Positions 14,656 through 18,986 of a stretch of 18,986 nt of DNA are shown here, piece after piece. The position numbers and the translations under genes were made by a program. Origin of the DNA: Nitratiruptor sp. (GTDB lineage Bacteria > Campylobacterota > Campylobacteria > Campylobacterales > Nitratiruptoraceae); assembly GCA_015494505.1 (NCBI GenBank), contig WGBB01000024.1:1-18986 (forward strand), in the 5' to 3' direction. Every line of letters begins with the position of its first letter. Positions within the stretch are counted from its first letter, which is position 1. Below the pieces are notes generated by a model. The model was not told the DNA's origin, did not search any database, and worked only from the letters and a program-made list of their open reading frames with translations.

Positions 14656-14681
14656 TTATCGGAAAAGTTTGAAAAATTTTA
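14656..14681 (-). promoter_or_regulatory. Candidate sigma28 (FliA)-like promoter for the pilin pair
   Basis: On the minus strand TAAAATTT (plus 14674-14681) is followed after 10 bases by TCCGATAA (plus 14656-14663). The FliA consensus is TAAAGTTT-N11-GCCGATAA, so each box matches at 7 of 8 and the spacer is one base short. Transcription would start about 65-70 bases before the pilin ATG. A sigma70 -10 (GATAAT) overlaps the same spot, so the sigma class is uncertain. Confidence 0.3.
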
Positions 14682-14686
14682 AGATT

Positions 14687-14714
14687 TTGCGATTGGTTTT
14701 TTTTGTGATATAAT
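14687..14714 (+). promoter_or_regulatory. Sigma70 promoter with extended -10 for rpmE
   Basis: A -35-like TTGCGA (14687-14692), a 16-base T-rich spacer and a consensus -10 TATAAT (14709-14714) preceded by TG at 14706-14707 (TGaTATAAT). The start site would be near 14720, beside a C-rich tract (14721-14732), leaving a leader of about 120 bases before the L31 start. The promoter lies back to back with the candidate pilin promoter on the other strand. Confidence 0.75.
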
Positions 14715-14737
14715 TTTAACTCCCCTCCCCCTATGGA

Positions 14738-14763
14738 GCAGCAGGGCGTACTTGTCCTGCTGC
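14738..14763 (+). promoter_or_regulatory. Stable hairpin in the rpmE leader, possible autoregulatory element
   Basis: GCAGCAGG (14738-14745) and CCTGCTGC (14756-14763) are perfect inverted repeats. Adding a G-U and a C-G pair extends the stem to 10 bp with a 6-base loop. No U-run follows, so it is not an intrinsic terminator. It lies near the start of the L31 transcript, where L31 leader elements are known in other phyla. Whether L31 binds it here is inference. A 12-codon ORF (14733-14771) without a Shine-Dalgarno overlaps the hairpin. Confidence 0.45.
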
Positions 14764-14844
14764 GACACTAAGTCTTAAAATTAATGGACAATCAAAAAAA
14801 TATTTGCTACCATTACGCTCCAAAAACTCGCAAAAGGTCTGATG

Positions 14845-15045
14845 ATGAGAAAAGGTATCCATCCTGAATATGTAGAGTGTGAAGTGACTTGCGCGTGCGG
14901 CAACCATTTTGTGGTACTCTCCAACAAGCCTCAGCTTAAGATCGAGATCTGCAATAAGTGCCATCCATTCTTCACAGGTAGCGAAAAGATCGTCGATACT
15001 ACAGGTCGTGTGGATAAATTTAAGAAAAAATACAACCTCAAATAA
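14845..15045 (+). CDS. rpmE: 50S ribosomal protein L31
   Basis: A 66-aa protein, MRKGIHPEYVECEVTCACGN, with the zinc-binding CxC (TCACG) and CxxC (ICNKCHP) motifs of the zinc-containing L31 form, and the family's HPFFTGSEKIVDTTGRVDKF core. L31 sits on the large subunit central protuberance and bridges to the small subunit. I chose ATG 14845: AAAAGG (14832-14837) is 7 bases upstream and the length equals the usual 66 residues. ATG 14842, one codon earlier, is possible. Its own promoter and structured leader precede it, and rsmI follows with no gap. Confidence 0.96.
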   Translation: MRKGIHPEYVECEVTCACGNHFVVLSNKPQLKIEICNKCHPFFTGSEKIVDTTGRVDKFKKKYNLK

Positions 15046-15864
15046 GTGCTCCGTCTCGTTCCCACGCCACTGGGAAATCTCGAAGATATCACGCTGCGAG
15101 CCCTCGAGGCTCTGCGCAGTGCCGACGTGATTCTGTGCGAAGATACGCGTGTTACGAAACAACTCCTCTCACTTCTTTCAGAACGTCACCATATAGACTT
15201 CGGTCATAAAACGTTCATTGCAGTCCACGAACATAACCAAAAAGCCTTTTTACATAAGATAACTCCCGAATTTTTTGCACAAGAGGTGGTCTATGTGAGC
15301 GATGCGGGGATGCCGGGCATCAGCGACCCGGGAGCCGAGCTCGTGCGCTATGCCCAGGAGCACGGCATAGCCTACGAAGTGCTGCCTGGTCCCAGCGCCG
15401 CCGTTACGGCTTTCGTGGCGAGTGGATTTGAGTGTGTTCGTTTCGCCTTTTACGGCTTTTTACCCCACAAGGGCGCCCAGCGTCAACGTGAACTAAAAAA
15501 GGCTCTCGCGGAAGATAAGTGTGTGGTGCTGTACGAATCGCCCCACAGGCTCCTCAAACTACTCGAAGAGCTCTCCGATTTGGCTCCCAAGCGAACCCTC
15601 TTTTTAGCAAAAGAGCTGACGAAAAGATATGAAGAGTTCTTCAAAGATAGTGCAGCAAATCTTTATGAGCGATTCCGTAACGTGACAATCAAAGGCGAGT
15701 GGGTGGTAGTGATCGACAAAAACGAAGCTCAGGCCAGCACTCTTACACTCTCGGTAGATGATATTCTCCGCCTTCCTCTGCCCAAAAAGGAGCTTGCCAA
15801 GATGCTTGCCCAAGTGAGCGATAAAAGCGTAAAAGAGTGGTATGCCATCCTTACGAAAGATTAA
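15046..15864 (+). CDS. rsmI: 16S rRNA (cytidine-1402-2'-O)-methyltransferase RsmI
   Basis: A 272-aa SAM-dependent tetrapyrrole-methylase-fold enzyme that 2'-O-methylates C1402 in the 30S decoding centre. Family motifs appear in order: VPTPLGNLEDIT at the N-terminus, CEDTR, VSDAGMPGISDPG, LPGPSA, GFLP, YESPHR, LAKELTK followed by EE, and GEWVVVI near the end. The length is typical. It starts at a GTG that directly abuts the rpmE stop, so it is translated from the L31 transcript; no Shine-Dalgarno other than rpmE's coding end is obvious. I recall the rpmE-rsmI pairing as standard in Campylobacterota. Confidence 0.93.
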   Translation: MLRLVPTPLGNLEDITLRALEALRSADVILCEDTRVTKQLLSLLSERHHIDFGHKTFIAVHEHNQKAFLHKITPEFFAQEVVYVSDAGMPGISDPGAELVRYAQEHGIAYEVLPGPSAAVTAFVASGFECVRFAFYGFLPHKGAQRQRELKKALAEDKCVVLYESPHRLLKLLEELSDLAPKRTLFLAKELTKRYEEFFKDSAANLYERFRNVTIKGEWVVVIDKNEAQASTLTLSVDDILRLPLPKKELAKMLAQVSDKSVKEWYAILTKD

Positions 15865-15889
15865 GTAACAAATCGCTACAATCAATCCT

Positions 15890-16573
15890 ATGATAGTCTA
15901 CGGCAAGCGAATCTTTGCATATCTTTTAGAGCGCCATATCGACAAAATCGAGCGTGTCTACGTGCTCAAAGATCTCGACCCCAGAACTTTCGGGACACTT
16001 AAAAAACATGGCATTCCCGTAGTGCGTGTCGACAATAAAAAAGCACAAGCGATGGCCCATGGCGGAAATCACCAGGGAGTGCTGATAGAGATAGAAGATT
16101 TTCGCTTCGCCGAATTTGCAGATCTCAAAGAGAGCGATTTTTTAGTGTTGCTGCACGGCGTAACGGATGTGGGCAATATCGGCTCCATCGTGCGCACGGC
16201 GTATGCACTGGGAGTCGACGGCATTGTCGTGACGGGACTAAAAAACTTGGAGATGAGCGGCGTAGTGCGACGATCCAGCGGAGCGGCTCTTGATATGCCT
16301 ATCGCACTCAAACCAAATCTCCTCGAATGTATCAAAGAACTGCAAGACCGAGGCATGACGGTGTATGCCGCCGATATGCAAGGCGAGGATCTGCGCAAAG
16401 AGCGTTTTGTCGCTAGACGTGCTCTCGTGCTTGGCAGCGAGGGGGAGGGAATACCCCGCAAGGCGTTGGAGCGCAGCGACAAGAGACTAAAAATCGTCAT
16501 GGAGCGCGATTTCGATTCCCTGAACGTAGCAGCAGCTGCGGCGATTTTTATAGATAGGATGCGAGATGAGTGA
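15890..16573 (+). CDS. rlmB: TrmH/SpoU-family rRNA 2'-O-methyltransferase, RlmB-like
   Basis: A 227-aa SPOUT methyltransferase. The N-terminal part (YGKRIFAYLLE to GGNHQGVLIEI) resembles the RNA-binding L30e-like domain of RlmB, which methylates G2251 of 23S rRNA. The catalytic knot holds the three SpoU motifs: DVGNIGSIVRTA (motif 1, Asn and Arg), LGSEGEGIPR (motif 2) and FDSLNVAAAAAI (motif 3). It begins 25 bases after rsmI. A TACAAT (15877-15882) lies 7 bases before the ATG and no Shine-Dalgarno is visible, so it may have a very short leader. It shares 8 bases with the next gene. The RlmB specificity is inferred from the N-terminal domain; TrmH-type tRNA activity is less likely. Confidence 0.8.
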   Translation: MIVYGKRIFAYLLERHIDKIERVYVLKDLDPRTFGTLKKHGIPVVRVDNKKAQAMAHGGNHQGVLIEIEDFRFAEFADLKESDFLVLLHGVTDVGNIGSIVRTAYALGVDGIVVTGLKNLEMSGVVRRSSGAALDMPIALKPNLLECIKELQDRGMTVYAADMQGEDLRKERFVARRALVLGSEGEGIPRKALERSDKRLKIVMERDFDSLNVAAAAAIFIDRMRDE

Positions 16574-17474
16574 TCTAGAAAAACTGCGACAGATGGATAT
16601 CGAAGAGATCCATAAAAAAACCTACATTTCTCCTCGCGTACTCCAATACCTCCTCGAAGAGGATTTTCAGAAAATAGGCTCGAAAGCCAAGGCTCTCGGA
16701 TTTGTCAAGATCATAGAGCGTGAACTGGGAATGGATCTTGCGGAGCTTCGCGAAAAGATCGACCAATTTTACGGAGAGAGGCTCGACTACGATAGTGCCT
16801 TCGTGGTGCAGGAAAACGGTACGGGACGTTCCAATGTATTCCTCAAGATTTTCGTAGCGCTTTTGCTTTTGGGAGCGGCGGGGTATATCTATTTCGACAA
16901 ACTCGCTCCCAAGCAGACTCAAAATTGCGAAACGATAACCCTCGAAGAGAACGAATCCAATGCAAGTGCACAAAGCGAAGAATCCCTCACCTCTTTGGAG
17001 CCAAACACCACGCAAGCTGCCAAAACCGAAAAAAACGAAACGATGAACACCGCCGATATGAATTTCTCTGCTGCGTCGGTTGAAGTAAACACAAGCGAAG
17101 CGAACGTTTCGAACCAAGTTTTTGAGTCCAACGAAACTGCCGAAGTGAACGTAACCGTCCCAAAAGGTGAAGAGCCGATTCTTGAAGGTGTCAATCCTAC
17201 CGTAACCATCATCCCCGAGCGCAAACTCTGGGTGGGCATCATCTATCTTGATAACTACAAACATGAGGTGCATGTTACGCGCAAGCCCATCGAGCTCAAC
17301 ACTTCCCGTGACCAGCTCATAGTCACCGGGCACAGCCGCTTTCGTATCGACATAGACGGCAAAGAGCAAAACCTCACGGGGGCCAAAAAGCGACGCTACA
17401 TCTACCGTGCCGGTGAGCTCGAAGAGATCGATTTAGCTACCTTTAAGAAATATAACAGGGGCAAAGCGTGGTAA
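16566..17474 (+). CDS. RodZ-like membrane protein with sequon-packed periplasmic linker (Cj0152c-like)
   Basis: A 302-aa bitopic protein. Residues 5-65 form a RodZ-type helix-turn-helix domain (IEEIHKKTYISPRVLQYLLE, then GFVKIIERELGMDLAELR). A membrane helix spans about 91-110. A Ser/Thr/Glu/Asn linker (111-205) follows, and then a beta-rich end (LWVGIIYLDNYKHEVHV) resembling the RodZ C-terminal domain. RodZ tethers MreB to the membrane for rod shape; whether this relative does so is not shown. Ten D/E-X-N-X-S/T sequons occur after the membrane helix (Asn 129, 132, 157, 166, 175, 180, 189, 195, 245, 269), so heavy N-glycosylation is likely. It overlaps the rlmB-like gene by 8 bases and the next gene by 7. 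From memory, the C. jejuni counterpart Cj0152c is among the reported N-glycoproteins. Confidence 0.7.
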   Translation: MSDLEKLRQMDIEEIHKKTYISPRVLQYLLEEDFQKIGSKAKALGFVKIIERELGMDLAELREKIDQFYGERLDYDSAFVVQENGTGRSNVFLKIFVALLLLGAAGYIYFDKLAPKQTQNCETITLEENESNASAQSEESLTSLEPNTTQAAKTEKNETMNTADMNFSAASVEVNTSEANVSNQVFESNETAEVNVTVPKGEEPILEGVNPTVTIIPERKLWVGIIYLDNYKHEVHVTRKPIELNTSRDQLIVTGHSRFRIDIDGKEQNLTGAKKRRYIYRAGELEEIDLATFKKYNRGKAW

Positions 17475-18265
17475 AAAAGCTTTTGTTGGTATCGCTTCTT
17501 TGCTCTTTGGTTGCGGCTTCGCCTCTAAGTGACAAAATAGCGCATCTTATCGGCTACAAAAAGTATAGCCAAAATCGTGCTATCCTCAATGCCATTTTCA
17601 TGCATACGGATAAGTTCAAAACAGCTGACGGTAAAGTGGATACCCTCAAAGTTGTACGGGTTTTGAAGCGACTCGGTTTTATCAAACTCAACTATCCAAA
17701 CAGGGTGCCGCAAAAGATACGCTTCGCTACGTTCGGTGACCCGCATGTATTTTACAAGCTCGTTTTCGATGCACTGGGAAGTGCGGCCGTGTTTAATTAT
17801 GCGATAGAGTCGATAGTCAAAAATGAAGAGGGCAGTGCCGTTACCGTGAGTTTTTCTGCCTCGTTTGCTCCCGACCCTGCACAAATAGCGGCTGTTTTTC
17901 AAAATGCGGGTTTCGATGTCAGCGACATACGGCGAAACGGTTATGACTGGAGCTACTTTATAGGTGCAGGTTCGTTGCGTCTTCATGTACCGCGTGTGCA
18001 AGGCAGCGTAGAGCTTGTGGGGCTCTCCGGCTCACACTGGGTAGAAGCCTTCGGCTCGATAAAAATCTCCTCTCACAGCGGTAATCACTGGATACCAGCC
18101 GTGTTTGTTTACGATGCGCATCTGCATCCCGTCAAAACTATCTTACTCTATGATGAGCGGCGAAGCTTGGAAGTTTCGTTGCCAAAAGGGCGCTATTATA
18201 TTAAAATTGCAGATAGATTCACGAAGCACAACATTCGTAACGGATTTACAGTCTCCAGCCAGTAA
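17468..18265 (+). CDS. Secreted periplasmic protein of unknown function (Cj0151c-like position)
   Basis: A 265-aa protein with a clear signal peptide (MVKKLLLVSLLCSLVAAS; cleavage near 18). The Cys in the signal is not in a lipobox (Leu at -1), so it is not predicted to be a lipoprotein. The mature part is mixed alpha/beta. Two related stretches, GSHWVEAFGSIKI and GNHWIPAVFVYDA, sit about 20 residues apart and may be paired beta-hairpins. I recognise no catalytic motif. The GTG start lies inside the end of the RodZ-like gene, so the two are likely co-translated and may act together at the envelope. The Cj0151c link is from remembered gene order. Confidence 0.7.
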   Translation: MVKKLLLVSLLCSLVAASPLSDKIAHLIGYKKYSQNRAILNAIFMHTDKFKTADGKVDTLKVVRVLKRLGFIKLNYPNRVPQKIRFATFGDPHVFYKLVFDALGSAAVFNYAIESIVKNEEGSAVTVSFSASFAPDPAQIAAVFQNAGFDVSDIRRNGYDWSYFIGAGSLRLHVPRVQGSVELVGLSGSHWVEAFGSIKISSHSGNHWIPAVFVYDAHLHPVKTILLYDERRSLEVSLPKGRYYIKIADRFTKHNIRNGFTVSSQ

Positions 18266-18274
18266 AGGAAGTGG

Positions 18275-18986
18275 ATGTTTGATGAAATACGGTTCAATAA
18301 AATAGAACGCCTGCCAAAATATGTTTTTGCAGCAGTCAACGAGCTCAAAATGGCTGCACGCCGAGCCGGCGAAGATGTGATCGACTTTAGCATGGGCAAT
18401 CCCGACGGCCCTGCGCCCCAGCATGTGATCGACAAGCTCTGCGAAGCAGCCCAAAAGCCTAAAAACCACGGCTACAGCGCCAGCAAAGGGATCTACAAGC
18501 TGCGCTTGGCTATCTGCAACTGGTATGAGCGCCGCTATGGCGTGGCTCTCGATCCAGAGACCGAAGCGGTGGCAACCATGGGGAGCAAAGAGGGCTACGT
18601 ACACCTGGTGCAGGCCATTACCAATCCCGGTGACGTGGCCATCGTCCCCGATCCTACCTATCCCATCCACTCCTATGCTTTCATCCTCGCAGGCGGCAGC
18701 GTGCACAAGACGGAGCTGGTCTTTAACGAAAACTTCGAAGTGGATGAGGAGCGCTTTTTTGCAGATTTACATAAAGCCCTCAACGAAGCCTTTCCAAAGC
18801 CAAAATACCTGGTGGTCAACTTCCCCCACAACCCATCCACCGCTACGGTGACGCCGGAATTTTACAAAGAGCTGGTCAAAATCGCCAAAAAAGAGCGCTT
18901 CTATATTATCAGCGATATTGCCTATGCGGACTTGACCTATGATGGGTACAAGACGCCTTCGATCCTGGCCGTCGAGGGTGCCAAAG
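18275..18986 (+). CDS. PLP-dependent class I/II aminotransferase, 3'-truncated by the window edge (Cj0150c-like)
   Basis: The first 237 codons of a fold-type-I aminotransferase. Visible motifs are SMGNPDGPAP, the substrate-site YSASKGIYKLR, GSKEGYVHL (PLP phosphate region), PDPTYPIHSYAF, NFPHNPST (Asn contacting PLP) and SDIAYADLTYDGY (Asp and Tyr contacting the PLP ring). The PLP-binding lysine would lie just beyond the window. The opening MFDEIRFNKIERLPKYVF resembles the alanine/LL-diaminopimelate aminotransferase-like group (AlaC type). ATG 18275 follows AAAGGA (18264-18269). It starts 10 bases after the secreted-protein gene, so it is probably in the same operon. The amino-acid substrate cannot be read from this portion. 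Confidence 0.88.
   Translation, partial: MFDEIRFNKIERLPKYVFAAVNELKMAARRAGEDVIDFSMGNPDGPAPQHVIDKLCEAAQKPKNHGYSASKGIYKLRLAICNWYERRYGVALDPETEAVATMGSKEGYVHLVQAITNPGDVAIVPDPTYPIHSYAFILAGGSVHKTELVFNENFEVDEERFFADLHKALNEAFPKPKYLVVNFPHNPSTATVTPEFYKELVKIAKKERFYIISDIAYADLTYDGYKTPSILAVEGAK

Noticed and set aside
14733..14771. 12-codon ORF (MEQQGVLVLLRH) in the rpmE leader
   Set aside because: No Shine-Dalgarno, and its sequence is dictated by the hairpin inverted repeat. No run of regulatory codons as in attenuators. Recorded only as overlapping the hairpin.
14731..15162. Minus-strand 143-codon frame opposite rpmE and the start of rsmI
   Set aside because: It covers the L31 gene and its promoter-leader in antisense and shows no family features.
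1..18986. CRISPR arrays, insertion sequences, tRNA or rRNA genes, attachment sites
   Set aside because: I looked for regularly spaced repeats, transposase-like proteins, terminal inverted repeats and cloverleaf patterns and saw none.

Overview
The window looks like the chromosome of an environmental member of the Campylobacterota (former Epsilonproteobacteria) with moderate GC. Three things point there. The right half holds rpmE, rsmI, an rlmB-like gene, a RodZ-like membrane protein, a periplasmic protein and an aminotransferase, an order I recall (from memory, unverified) as that of Campylobacter jejuni Cj0155c to Cj0150c. The left half has the ctsR-D-P-X-E-F gene order of the Campylobacter transformation system. 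The exported proteins are rich in the bacterial N-glycosylation sequon D/E-X-N-X-S/T, as expected of a lineage with PglB. The exact genus cannot be read from the sequence.

Bases 1-13623, + strand: one dense type IV pilus (MSHA/Cts-type) locus. It opens with a very large MshQ/DUF6701-like exoprotein whose 5' end lies outside the window. Four minor-prepilin genes follow, resembling MshD, MshO, MshP and MshC in type. After the only intergenic gap in the cluster, which is preceded by a perfect extended -10 box, come the core machine genes in the same order as Vibrio mshI-J-K-L-M-N-E-G: PilM/PilN-like (GspL type), PilO-like, PilP-like, secretin, AAA ATPase, TPR protein, assembly ATPase and inner-membrane platform protein. 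A 33-codon single-TM ORF closes the run. All other junctions overlap or abut (mostly ATGA, TTGA or GTGA), so translation is probably coupled throughout.

Bases 13620-14580, - strand: two tandem prepilins (probable major pilins). They converge on the core operon with overlapping stop codons. One has cysteines and a disulfide-type C-terminal loop. The other has no cysteine and is rich in Tyr and Trp.

Bases 14581-14844: a divergent intergenic region with a strong extended -10 promoter for rpmE, a sigma28-like candidate promoter for the pilins, and a strong non-terminator hairpin in the rpmE leader. Bases 14845-18986, + strand: the ribosomal/rRNA-modification block, then a RodZ-like protein with a sequon-packed periplasmic linker, a secreted protein of unknown function, and a truncated class I/II aminotransferase.

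The pieces fit as follows. Pilins and minor pilins are processed and polymerised by the MshE/G-type motor and platform, pass through the MshL-type secretin, and carry or export the large MshQ-like protein. The motor ATPase has a two-copy MshEN c-di-GMP-binding motif. The external parts appear to be N-glycosylation targets: I counted 49 extended sequons in exported or periplasmic segments and none in the cytoplasmic proteins. No prepilin peptidase, PilT or ComEA-type gene is present, so those functions would have to be encoded elsewhere.
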